Positions 56,089-64,000 of a stretch of 64,000 nt of DNA are shown here, in pieces (positions within the stretch are counted from its first letter, which is position 1; every line of letters starts with the position of its first letter). A program made the translations under genes and the position numbers. This stretch comes from Bacteroidetes bacterium UBA1312 (GTDB taxonomy: Bacteria; Bacteroidota; Bacteroidia; Chitinophagales; Chitinophagaceae). Below the pieces are notes generated by a model. The model saw only the letters and a list, made by a program, of their open reading frames with translations. It did no database searches and was not told where the DNA came from. The DNA lies in NCBI GenBank assembly GCA_002307135.1, contig DBTQ01000013.1:199992-263991 (forward strand). Direction: 5' to 3'.

Positions 56089-56523
56089 ATGGAGGCAAAA
56101 GAATTAGCATCGTCATTACGGTTGGCGATTTCTGCACTACATAAAGGTTTGCGGAAACAAACACAAGCAGCCAGCACTTATTCTATGACGGAAATAGAGA
56201 CCATTGGTCATTTAATGCATAATGGCTCTCTTCTGCCGACAGAATTGGCATCGCTGACAAGAATCAAAACACAATCTATGTCGCAGATATTGAAAAAGAT
56301 GGAAGCGCAAGACATTATTAAAAGGACTCCATCAAAAGAAGATAAGCGCAAGGTTTATATTTCACTTACGGCTTCTGGGAAAAAAAAGGTTGAAGAAACG
56401 CGTTATGAAAAAGATGAATGGCTTACAACCATCATTGAAAAATCATTATCGGCGAATGAAAAAGAATTGCTTGTAAAAGCATTGTCTGTATTAAACAAGC
56501 TATCTCAAACAAATAAAATATAA
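56089..56523 (+). CDS. MarR-family transcriptional regulator
   Basis: A 144-residue winged-helix repressor: YSMTEIETIGHLMHNGSLLP, LASLTRIKTQSMSQILKKME and the wing RTPSKEDKRKVYISLTASG are the standard MarR elements. It heads a set of four plus-strand genes (membrane protein 5 bases later, MFS transporter, isochorismatase-like), so it probably represses an efflux or detoxification operon. The inverted repeat upstream supports autorepression. The inducer is unknown. Confidence 0.94.
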   Translation: MEAKELASSLRLAISALHKGLRKQTQAASTYSMTEIETIGHLMHNGSLLPTELASLTRIKTQSMSQILKKMEAQDIIKRTPSKEDKRKVYISLTASGKKKVEETRYEKDEWLTTIIEKSLSANEKELLVKALSVLNKLSQTNKI

Positions 56524-56528
56524 AAACA

Positions 56529-56843
56529 ATGGAATGGTACAATTATTTAGGTGCATTTTTTGCAGGGCTTTTTCTCACCAATTTTGTTCCGCATTTTGTA
56601 ACCGGCATCTGCGGAAACCCTTTCCCCACGCCCTTTGCAAAACCTTCGGGCATAGGGCTTTCATCACCAGTTGTAAATATATCGTGGGCCTTATTCAACC
56701 TGGTTATCGGTTTCGTTCTTTTTAAAAAAGCAAACATCTCTTCCGGCGATAGCCTTTCATTGATTATATTTTTTGCAGGTATTGCATTAATAAGTTTTTT
56801 TTCAGCGAAACATTTTGCAGGAAAAGAAAAACCTAAAGACTAG
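56529..56843 (+). CDS. Small integral membrane protein (104 aa)
   Basis: A 104-residue protein with three hydrophobic segments (about 5-25, 48-66, 74-93) and a short conserved-looking loop GNPFPTPFAKPSGIGLSSPV. It lies 5 bases after the marR stop and 2 bases before the MFS gene, so all three are translated from one mRNA. Function unknown; it may act with the transporter or with membrane integrity. Confidence 0.82.
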   Translation: MEWYNYLGAFFAGLFLTNFVPHFVTGICGNPFPTPFAKPSGIGLSSPVVNISWALFNLVIGFVLFKKANISSGDSLSLIIFFAGIALISFFSAKHFAGKEKPKD

Positions 56844-56845
56844 AG

Positions 56846-58114
56846 ATGAAAATCAGTGATGTCAGTACTTTCAGAGCATTTAAAAGCACCAATTATACTT
56901 TATATTTTATCGGGCGTTCGGTTTCCCAATTCGGAACGTGGATGCAACGCACGGCAGTAGCCTGGATTGTATATTCCACAACACATTCTGCTTTTATGCT
57001 CGGGCTTACTCTTTTTGCTGAACAGTTCCCGTCATTTTTATTTTCTGCATTCGGTGGCGTTGCTGCAGACAGGTACGATAAATATAAAATTGTAAACATC
57101 ACGCAAATCATATCGCTTGTTCAGGCGTGTTTGCTTGCTGCCTTGGTTATGGCAAACCATTATGCCATCTGGCAAATAATTGTGTTGAGTGTAATCCTCG
57201 GCATTGTCAATGCTTACGATGTCCCGGCAAGGCAATCCATGATCAATGAAGTAGTTGTTGATAAATCAGATTTGCCAAGCGCCCTTTCGTTAAGTGCAGC
57301 GATGGCAAATGTTGCCAAGTTGTTAGGCCCGGCAGCATCAGGGATTATCCTGGAAAAATTCGGCGCTAGCACTTGCTTCTTGCTTAACGCTGCAAGTTTT
57401 GGTGCTGTAATATTGACCATTGCATTTATGAAGAAACCCAGGACAATCCATCAAAAAACTAAGAAAAATGCTCTTAAAGAACTTGCCGAGGGATTTATTT
57501 ATTTAAAGCAGGAAGCATCCATCGGTTGGGTAATTGTGATGTTATGTGTTATGGGGTTACTGGTATTGCCTTACGACACGCTTATTCCCGTGTTCGCAAA
57601 AACTATTTTTAAGGGAAACGCAGCAACGTTCGGCTATATCACCAGTTTTATTGGTGCTGGTGCCGTTGCCGGGACGATCCTGTTAGCCTCATTAAAACAA
57701 AATACATCGCTTAGAAAAATATTATTGATAAGTACAGTTATCCTCGGGATAGGGATGATACTTTTTTCTCATATCGCCAATTTTTCGTTGGCACTTCCAA
57801 TTGCTGTAATTATCGGGCTTGGCGCCGGTACACAGTTTACCACTTGCAATATTATCGTACAATCCGAGGCTGCCCCCGAAATGAGGGGAAGGGCCGTCAG
57901 CATTGTATTAACTGCAATATTCGGTATGATGCCTTTGGGAGATTTACTTGTTGGTGCTGTTTCCCAAAAAATTGGTGCACCAACCACTTTACTTTGCCAA
58001 GGTATTATTGCAATTGTTGTTGCAGGTATCTTCTTTAATATTTTGAAGAAAAAAAATACACCCGGAAATAATGTTGATGAAGAACAATCTGGAGCATCAG
58101 CAGAAACATTTTAA
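56846..58114 (+). CDS. MFS transporter (EntS-like, 12-helix exporter)
   Basis: A 422-residue major facilitator with about 12 transmembrane helices. Motifs FGTWMQRTAVAWIVYSTTHS, FGGVAADRYDKYKI and NAYDVPARQSMINEV match the DUF894/EntS branch of proton-driven exporters (enterobactin exporter and relatives). It follows the small membrane protein by 2 bases and is under the MarR gene. The substrate is not predictable; drug or siderophore efflux is common in the family. Confidence 0.92.
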   Translation: MKISDVSTFRAFKSTNYTLYFIGRSVSQFGTWMQRTAVAWIVYSTTHSAFMLGLTLFAEQFPSFLFSAFGGVAADRYDKYKIVNITQIISLVQACLLAALVMANHYAIWQIIVLSVILGIVNAYDVPARQSMINEVVVDKSDLPSALSLSAAMANVAKLLGPAASGIILEKFGASTCFLLNAASFGAVILTIAFMKKPRTIHQKTKKNALKELAEGFIYLKQEASIGWVIVMLCVMGLLVLPYDTLIPVFAKTIFKGNAATFGYITSFIGAGAVAGTILLASLKQNTSLRKILLISTVILGIGMILFSHIANFSLALPIAVIIGLGAGTQFTTCNIIVQSEAAPEMRGRAVSIVLTAIFGMMPLGDLLVGAVSQKIGAPTTLLCQGIIAIVVAGIFFNILKKKNTPGNNVDEEQSGASAETF

Positions 58115-58148
58115 GAAGAAGTACAAACAGTATTATAAAAAATATACA

Positions 58149-58706
58149 ATGGACAATAAAAACACTGCATTGTTGGTAATGGATATGCAAACATCCATCC
58201 TTGGTATGTTGCCTGCAAAAGCAATAATTACAAGCAATGTAGCTAAAGCTATTGCATACGCACGCAACAATAGTATTGCTGTTATTTATGTTGTGGTTGG
58301 GTTTAGGCAAGGCTTACCGGAAATAAGCAGCAATAACAAAAGTTTTTCTGTAGCTAAAGAAAGATTGGCGGATGCAGATATGGATGAATGGATGAAAATT
58401 GATGATGCAGTTGCTCCGCAGGCAAATGACATTATTGTAACCAAACGCCGGATAAGTGCATTTACAGGCAGTGATTTGGAAGTTATTTTAAGAGCATTTA
58501 ACGTAAAACATTTGGTGCTTACGGGCGTTTCAACAAGTGGCGTAGTTTTATCAACCATTCGTGAAGCAGCAGATAAAGATTATACTTTAACTGTTTTGTC
58601 AGATGCTTGTGCAGATGGGGATGAAGAAGTACATCGTGTATTGACTACAAAGGTTTTTACAAGGCAGGCAGAGGTGATTACAGTTGATGAATGGAGCCGG
58701 TTCTAA
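58149..58706 (+). CDS. Isochorismatase-family hydrolase without the usual cysteine
   Basis: A 185-residue protein from the ATG at 58149; a longer frame from 58071 overlaps the MFS gene by 44 bases and adds a basic, unlikely N-terminus. LLVMDMQTSILGM carries the first catalytic Asp and VTKRRISAFTGSDL the lysine. The third catalytic residue, normally Cys in GVxTxxCVxxT, is replaced: GVSTSGVVLST. This branch is common and may be a non-hydrolytic or altered enzyme. It is the last gene of the MarR-MFS operon. Confidence 0.85.
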   Translation: MDNKNTALLVMDMQTSILGMLPAKAIITSNVAKAIAYARNNSIAVIYVVVGFRQGLPEISSNNKSFSVAKERLADADMDEWMKIDDAVAPQANDIIVTKRRISAFTGSDLEVILRAFNVKHLVLTGVSTSGVVLSTIREAADKDYTLTVLSDACADGDEEVHRVLTTKVFTRQAEVITVDEWSRF

Positions 58707-58723
58707 ATTTTTGTATCGTTTTT

Positions 58724-58985
58724 CTATGCGAAATCGCCCAGATTTAGTTCCATAGGAACCTCATCTGTTTCTGCCGCATCTTCAATCGCCATTTCTGTGA
58801 CGAAAGATTCTTTGGGCATATGTACCTTTTTCATATTCACTAACCATCGTGCGCTGCATCCCGGTAGCCTAATGGTAGAATCCCGGTACTTTTGTAACCG
58901 CTGCCCTTTAATTTAAAGAACACATCCAATTTTCATTAACAATACCTTCTATAGGCGTGGCATCCACCTTTTGTTCCGCCACCAC
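58724..58985 (-). pseudogene. Nitroreductase C-terminal remnant
   Basis: On the minus strand, EQKVDATPIEGI is read near 58945-58980. After frameshifts come STGILPLGYRDA (58850-58890) and WLVNMKKVHMPKESFV, and the frame ends at the TAG at 58724-58726. In order these are the last third of an NfsB-like nitroreductase. The N-terminal two thirds are absent and at least two frameshifts interrupt the rest. It lies opposite to the isochorismatase gene's end. Confidence 0.6.
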
Positions 58986-59024
58986 TAAAAGTTAACCACA
59001 ATCTGGCAAAAGATTGTCAGGTAA

Positions 59025-59201
59025 ATAATAATATGGCATACAGATACAATTGACATTGATAAAATCGTTGAAGAATGGAATGAAACTCTTGAAGTTACCT
59101 ATGTCGATAAAATCCCAACACTCAATAACGGAGTTTTAGGAACTCAAATCCTTGATCAAACAGGTGATGAATATAAAATTTCCATGCACTATACCAGTTA
59201 A
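59025..59201 (+). pseudogene. Small ORF with a broken start
   Basis: A 58-codon frame to the TAA at 59199-59201 reads HTDTIDIDKIVEEWNETLE then VTYVDKIPTLNNGVLG. It has good protein-like composition but no ATG/GTG/TTG in frame; removing one G from the ATGG at 59033-59036 would give a normal start. It may be a single-base-inserted small gene or one using ATA. No family recognised. The rest of 59202-59368 holds nothing recognised. Confidence 0.35.
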
Positions 59202-59368
59202 AGGTCACCCTAATTCAATCTTTGCACTAAATGCGTCATGCCATACGTTGTTTAATCCTACCTTTAAACCGATAACTGCCATCTGATCATCTTTAAGAGC
59301 ATAGCAATTCTAATCACCGAACCGATCAGTAGACAAGCTATATCCGGTGCTGCAAAACAAGGAGTATT

Positions 59369-61180
59369 TTAATCAAACTGCCCTGTATACAACTTGAAGT
59401 ACACCCCTTTCTGCTGTAATAAAGCGCTATGGTTACCACGCTCAACAATTTCACCATTTTCTAGAACCAGAATTTCATCCGCATTGCGGACGGTAGATAA
59501 CCTGTGTGCAATCACAAAACTGGTACGCCCCTTCATTAATTGGTCCATGCCTTGCTGAATAATTCCTTCTGTACGTGTATCAATGGAACTGGTCGCTTCA
59601 TCGAGTATGAGTATCGCGGGTTTCGCTACTGTGGCACGTGCAATATTAAGTAATTGCCGTTGTCCCTGGCTAAGGTTGCCACCATCATTTTCTAGTATGG
59701 TATCATAAGCTTTAGGCAATCGTTTAATGAACGAATCTGCGCCTGCAAGTATGGCCGCTTCTATCACCTCGTTGTCTGTTGCCTCCAGCCGTCCGTAACG
59801 AATATTTTCCATAACTGATGCCGTAAAGAGATGTGTGTCCTGAAATACAATGGCCATTGAATGGCGCAAGCTGCTGCGCTGTATTTCCCGGATATCAATA
59901 CCATCAATCGTGATTGTTCCTGATTGAATGTCATAGAACCGGGGCAATAGATTCATGATCGTCGTTTTGCCAGCACCAGTCGAACCTACCAGTGCAATTT
60001 TTTGTCCTGTTTTTGCTTCGAGGGAAATATTCTTTAGCACCGCCTTGTCTGCATCATAGCCGAAAGTCACTGCACTGAATTGTACATTACCATTCACTTT
60101 GGTTAAAGCGACAGAATTATCAACATCGAAAATTTCCGGCAATTCATCCATGATCTGAAAAATCCTTTCTGCACCTGCTAGCGCTGATTGCAGGCTATTG
60201 TACTCGCTGGATATTTCATTGACAGGTCTTCCGAATTGTCTTGAATATTGAAGAAATGCAGCCAGGCCACCCAGGTCGAGCCCTTTTAAAATAGCAAGCA
60301 AACCGCCAACTGTTGCTGTCAAAGCGAAATTGATTGTATTTAAATTCTGTATCACCGGCATCATGGCTCCGGAATACAATTGTGCCTGCGTGGCTTTATC
60401 GCGGAGATCATAATTGAGCCGTTCAAAATCGGCAGCAGCATGGTCTTCATAACAAAAAACCTTTACCACTTTCAATCCGGTGATCATTTCCTCCACATAA
60501 CCATTTACTGTGCCCAATGCAATCTGCTGGGACGTAAAAAAATTCTTGCTGCGTTTAATGATCTGCGCGGCTACCCAAAGCATCAATGGAACAATAATCA
60601 GGGTAACAAGCGTCAGTAGGGGGCTGATATACAGCATCAGCGTAAAGATGCCTATAAGAGTTATAGCACTGGTGAATAATTGCATCACACTTGTATTTAA
60701 AGAGTCGCTGACATTATCTATGTCATTGGTAAAGCGGCTCATTAATTCTCCATGGCTATTGCCATCGAAAAAGCGCAAAGGCAAAGATTGAAGCTTGCTG
60801 AACAAATCTGCGCGAATGATACTTACTGTTTTTTGCGCTATCCTGATCATGAGCCTGTTTTGCCAGATAGCAGCAGTGGAACCAATAAGATATAGACCCA
60901 GCAAAAGAAAAACCATTCTGATGAGGCCAAGCAGATTGTGTGGGATGATATATTGATTGATAATGGGACGCAACAGATAAGACCCCGTTATGGTGGCACC
61001 TGTATTGATGAGCAATAATAAGAGCACAACAAAAAGCATTAATTTTTGCATACTTAAATAGCGCCATAAACGCAATATTGCCTTCCTAGAATTCTTTGGT
61101 TTTTCAACAGATATTCGGCCATGCCTTCCGGGAATGCCTGATGGTGTCAATTTGTTGTTGGTTGCACTTGTCTCACTCAT
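59369..61180 (-). CDS. ABC exporter half-transporter (catalytically standard partner)
   Basis: A 603-residue half-transporter: six transmembrane helices (about 40-330) then a nucleotide-binding domain with Walker A GSTGAGKTT, signature LSQGQRQ and Walker B ILILDEATSSID, in which the catalytic glutamate is present. Its partner gene overlaps it by ATGA on the same strand. The pair fits the heterodimeric multidrug/lipid exporter type (TM287/288, LmrCD) and sits in the inner membrane. An N-terminal extension of about 35 residues precedes the first helix. Confidence 0.94.
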   Translation of the reverse strand: MSETSATNNKLTPSGIPGRHGRISVEKPKNSRKAILRLWRYLSMQKLMLFVVLLLLLINTGATITGSYLLRPIINQYIIPHNLLGLIRMVFLLLGLYLIGSTAAIWQNRLMIRIAQKTVSIIRADLFSKLQSLPLRFFDGNSHGELMSRFTNDIDNVSDSLNTSVMQLFTSAITLIGIFTLMLYISPLLTLVTLIIVPLMLWVAAQIIKRSKNFFTSQQIALGTVNGYVEEMITGLKVVKVFCYEDHAAADFERLNYDLRDKATQAQLYSGAMMPVIQNLNTINFALTATVGGLLAILKGLDLGGLAAFLQYSRQFGRPVNEISSEYNSLQSALAGAERIFQIMDELPEIFDVDNSVALTKVNGNVQFSAVTFGYDADKAVLKNISLEAKTGQKIALVGSTGAGKTTIMNLLPRFYDIQSGTITIDGIDIREIQRSSLRHSMAIVFQDTHLFTASVMENIRYGRLEATDNEVIEAAILAGADSFIKRLPKAYDTILENDGGNLSQGQRQLLNIARATVAKPAILILDEATSSIDTRTEGIIQQGMDQLMKGRTSFVIAHRLSTVRNADEILVLENGEIVERGNHSALLQQKGVYFKLYTGQFD

Positions 61181-62916
61181 GATGCAGTTACATTTTTTAA
61201 CTGTTGTGACTGATAAATATCTTGATAAACTTGGCTTGTCTTCATTAGTTCGTCATGTGAGCCGTTGCCGATTATTGCGCCGTCATCTATCAAAATAATT
61301 CTATCCGCGGATTGAATTGAACTGATACGCTGTGCAATAATCAGGATTGTTGTTCCGTGTAAATGCTGGTGGAATGATGCCCTTATCCTGGCATCTGTAG
61401 CGGTATCTACAGCACTCGTACTGTCGTCTAGGATAAGTATGTTGGGTTTACTTAAAATAGCTCTTGCAATACATAATCGCTGTTTTTGTCCGCCGGAAAT
61501 ATTTACGCCACTTTGTCCCAAGACAGTTTCATACTGTTTGGGGAAAGTCATGATAAAATCGTGTGCCTGGGCATCTTTTGCGGCGGCGATAATAGCTTCG
61601 TCAGAAGCATTCGGGTTACCCCACTTCAGGTTTTGTTTGATGGTTCCGGAAAACAATTCATTTTGTTGCAGGACTAGGCTAATACCTGTGCGAAGATTGC
61701 GTAAAGTATAATCACGGACATCCACATCGTCTATTAAGACACGGCCTTCGGAAACGTCGTACAATCTTGGGATCAGTTGTACCAAAGTACTCTTAGCTGA
61801 ACCCGTGGCACCAATAATAGCAATAGTTTCACCAGGTTCAATTGTGAGATTAATATCCTTTAAAACAAACTCATTGGCTTCGCTATGGTATTTAAAAAAT
61901 ACCTTTTCAAAAATGATTTTACCTTGTTGCACCACCAGTTTTTTTTCAATTGCAGCAGGCGAATCAACAATATCGATTTCGGTATCCAGCACCTCTAAAA
62001 TTCTTTCCGAGGATGCACCTGCCCTCGCCAGTGTCATGATGGTCATGGACAACATCATGAGCGACATCAGTATTTGGGTAATATAGGTGATGAATGACAT
62101 AAGTTGCCCGACCTGAAAAGTGCCTCCAATAATCTTATTACCTCCAAACCATACAATAGCTACTATAGATACATTCATCACTAATTGCATGACGGGCATG
62201 ATCATCACCACCATACTAGAAGCTTTAACTGATAGTTCCCTTAATTCTTCATTGCTGCGACCGAACTTTTTTTGTTCAAAATCTTCCCGGACAAATGACT
62301 TTACCACCCGTACATTGACTAGGTTTTCCTGGATAATACCATTTAACTTATCCAACTTTCGCTGCACCTTTTCAAAGAAGGGTAGGCCACTTCTGAGGAT
62401 GAAATAAATACAGATTGATAAAACCGGAATGGCAATAGCAATAATAGATGCTAGGCCTGTATTGATGCGCACCGCAATGATGACAGCAGATAGGAGCATC
62501 AATGGTGCACGAACCAGCAAGCGCAAGGACATCATAATCACTTCCTGCAAAATATTTACATCGTTTGTGATCCTTGTGACGAGTGAGACGGAACTTAATC
62601 GGTCTAAATTGGCAAATGAGAAAGACTGGATCTTATTAAACAGCCCTTTGCGTAATTCGGCGGCAAAACCAACAGAAGCATGAGAAGAATAATAGACATT
62701 ACCTACGTTGGCAACAATAGCGATGACAGATAACATAATCATCAAACCCCCTGTTCGCAGAATATAGTGCAGGTCTTTCAGTAGGACACCATGGTCCACA
62801 ATCTTAGACATCAATTCCGGCTGTACAATTTCGCAGATGACATCTATAATTACCAATGATGGAGCAAGGATAAGTGCTTTCTTGTAATTGCGGAAAAAGG
62901 GGAAATATTTTTTCAT
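61177..62916 (-). CDS. ABC exporter half-transporter (degenerate-site partner)
   Basis: A 579-residue half-transporter with six transmembrane helices and a nucleotide-binding domain: Walker A GATGSAKSTL, signature ISGGQKQR and Walker B ILILDDSTSAVD. The catalytic Glu after Walker B is Asp here, as in the non-hydrolysing site of heterodimeric exporters. It is the upstream gene of the pair and its stop overlaps the start of the 603-residue partner. The combined transporter probably exports a hydrophobic compound; the substrate is unknown. Confidence 0.94.
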   Translation of the reverse strand: MKKYFPFFRNYKKALILAPSLVIIDVICEIVQPELMSKIVDHGVLLKDLHYILRTGGLMIMLSVIAIVANVGNVYYSSHASVGFAAELRKGLFNKIQSFSFANLDRLSSVSLVTRITNDVNILQEVIMMSLRLLVRAPLMLLSAVIIAVRINTGLASIIAIAIPVLSICIYFILRSGLPFFEKVQRKLDKLNGIIQENLVNVRVVKSFVREDFEQKKFGRSNEELRELSVKASSMVVMIMPVMQLVMNVSIVAIVWFGGNKIIGGTFQVGQLMSFITYITQILMSLMMLSMTIMTLARAGASSERILEVLDTEIDIVDSPAAIEKKLVVQQGKIIFEKVFFKYHSEANEFVLKDINLTIEPGETIAIIGATGSAKSTLVQLIPRLYDVSEGRVLIDDVDVRDYTLRNLRTGISLVLQQNELFSGTIKQNLKWGNPNASDEAIIAAAKDAQAHDFIMTFPKQYETVLGQSGVNISGGQKQRLCIARAILSKPNILILDDSTSAVDTATDARIRASFHQHLHGTTILIIAQRISSIQSADRIILIDDGAIIGNGSHDELMKTSQVYQDIYQSQQLKNVTAS

Positions 62917-63311
62917 AGCATAGCGCCTCCATTCATAGCGGCTTTTTTAGCGTCCACAAATTGAAGGATTCGAAAATTGTCGATTTGATTATTGCATCGC
63001 GTAACCTTCATTTGATGGAAATTTTCTTCTAATTTAAGTAATCTGAACATTAAACAGTTTGGTCGGCATGCTCTTTAATTAATTTGTGTTTTTGTTAGAA
63101 ATCAATTCGCTTCTAAAATCTGAATAATCTGTTATTTCTTTTTCGAGGTAAATATCTGACCATTGAAATCTTGACATCCGATAACGCAATAACTATGGGG
63201 AAAGAAATCTGAGCAAAATTTTGATAGCTTGAACCTTCGTTATTTGTTGTCCATCGAAGTGGGAATTGATCCCAATATGAAATAGAGGGCAATAATTATT
63301 AATTGAAGTCT
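62917..63311. other. Intergenic region before the ABC exporter operon
   Basis: About 395 bases without a recognised gene. The part near 62916 should hold the operon promoter and its ribosome site (GGAGG at about 62929-62933 on the minus strand). No regulator gene is adjacent. No repeat of note. Confidence 0.4.
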
Positions 63312-63560
63312 CTAATCTTTCAACGCTGTCAGAGCTTCACCAATTGCCTGTATGGTCTCTTTATCCTTTTGAGAAAGATGGTTTGCAGAATGAGCGTTTA
63401 CAATGGCTCGGTAATTCCTTTCTTCATCGGGTTCAAATACGACTTCTGTGCCATTGACCATGATGTGTATCTTATGGATGAAACCAATCGTATCCAACCT
63501 TGCTACAAAACTCAATTGTTCATTCCTTATTGCAACCTCAATTGTAAACTCATTGTCCAT
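63312..63560 (-). CDS. Small hypothetical protein (82 aa)
   Basis: An 82-residue acidic protein (MDNEFTIEVAIRNEQLSFVA, then a long helix KDKETIQAIGEALTALKD at the C-terminus). It has the look of small conserved Bacteroidota cytoplasmic proteins of unknown function. It starts with a clean ATG and no competing gene covers it; the plus-strand frame at 63303-63581 is its shadow. Confidence 0.6.
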   Translation of the reverse strand: MDNEFTIEVAIRNEQLSFVARLDTIGFIHKIHIMVNGTEVVFEPDEERNYRAIVNAHSANHLSQKDKETIQAIGEALTALKD

Positions 63561-63667
63561 TGTCCAAAATTAGTATTGTAATTGTAATATTGAAAAGGTC
63601 AAATGACCTTGTATCGTTTGATTAAGAATTCTATTGATCATGTCTTTGGATCTTAATTGAAAAATAG

Positions 63668-63728
63668 AAAAGGTGTTTTTCCTACTATATATAATACTAC
63701 TCTAAGATTAGTAGGAAAGATACCTTTT
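63668..63728. repeat. Long imperfect inverted repeat
   Basis: AAAAGGT...TTCCTACTA (63668-63686) pairs with TAGTAGGAA...ACCTTTT (63709-63728), with a small internal mismatch and a loop of about 22 bases. It lies upstream of the 82-residue gene and could be a terminator-like hairpin or a relic of an inserted element's end. Confidence 0.5.
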
Positions 63729-63931
63729 AAATAATTGGAGTCTGTGTGACATTGCTACAAAACACTCTGTTCATTTTGTGGATTAATACCGCTTGAAATC
63801 TAATATTCGATGTGCCAGCTCCCTCAAATGAATAAAGGGAAAGGGATCATCTGGACCCGTATGACTCAATAGAACTGAAAATTTGGTCCTGTAATATTTG
63901 TATTCTTTTTGATTAAAGCCTAATGAAAATG

Positions 63932-63945
63932 TGTCAACGTTGACA
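63932..63945. repeat. 14-bp palindrome TGTCAACGTTGACA
   Basis: Perfect 14-base palindrome, the same as the core at 55091-55104. It may be the start of an edge-truncated gene: GTG at 63931 opens a frame (STLTSHELMDISSYFNNQKA) that runs off the window. That frame is too short to call as a gene. The rest of 63561-64000 holds only the inverted repeat at 63668-63728. Confidence 0.5.
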
Positions 63946-64000
63946 TCACATGAATTGATGGATATCTCATCTTACTTCAACAATCAAAAAGCGATATTAT

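Noticed and set aside
58858..58890. tRNA D-arm-like sequence (AGCCTAATGGTAGAA)
   Set aside because: No acceptor stem, anticodon arm or T-arm could be built around it, and the stretch reads as part of a nitroreductase remnant on the minus strand.
1..64000. CRISPR array or intact insertion sequence
   Set aside because: No regularly spaced direct repeats with unique spacers and no transposase with paired terminal repeats were seen; only decayed primase and small regulator remnants indicate mobile DNA.

Overview
The window comes from a Bacteroidota genome, most likely a Chitinophagaceae-type member. This is inferred from the low GC content, the TAnnTTTG promoter boxes, several secreted proteins with C-terminal type IX secretion (T9SS) sorting domains, propeller-type LytS kinases paired with LytTR regulators, and FeoB-free accessory gene content typical of soil or freshwater members. 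No rRNA, tRNA, CRISPR array or intact insertion sequence was seen.

Region 1-2.8 kb: an edge-truncated outer-membrane receptor-like gene and a small partner on the minus strand, a 1-Cys peroxiredoxin, then a phenylalanine hydroxylase / pterin carbinolamine dehydratase pair. The pair is preceded by a tyrosine-rich leader peptide and a perfect terminator hairpin, which looks like a tyrosine-sensing attenuator. Region 2.8-15.8 kb: a 1242-residue repeat-rich T9SS surface protein, a dead histidine kinase next to an orphan receiver-HPt protein, a VWA/AAA+ ATPase pair, a second T9SS protein, and a TetR regulator with a 30-bp perfect palindrome whose relative lies before the adjacent universal stress protein gene.

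Region 15.9-22 kb: a propeller/LytS kinase convergent with its LytTR regulator, and a T9SS protein preceded by a perfect 14-nt direct repeat that fits a LytTR target. Region 22-28.4 kb: a biotin operon in the order ferritin-like di-iron protein, bioF, bioD, bioB, bioA, divergent from a MocR-type regulator. The first gene is the most interesting unknown of the window, as no bioC/bioH is present here. Region 28.4-35 kb: a CWC zinc-ribbon-like protein and a PP-loop ATPase, a BlaI/M56 pair with a double-dyad operator, a haem-binding lipoprotein, a propeller lipoprotein and a serine hydrolase.

Region 35-46.3 kb: a thioredoxin-fold protein, a four-gene-scale minus-strand set of exported and T9SS proteins, and a second propeller kinase/LytTR pair transcribed away from it, then an erythromycin-esterase-like protein. 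Region 46.4-55 kb: an accessory patch with broken genes around a mutagenesis cassette (XRE/S24 LexA-like repressor; divergent dinB, dnaE and an exonuclease/GIY-YIG fusion). Region 55-64 kb: small hypothetical genes, a MarR-membrane-MFS-isochorismatase set, remnants of a nitroreductase, a heterodimeric ABC exporter and a small hypothetical gene at the right end.
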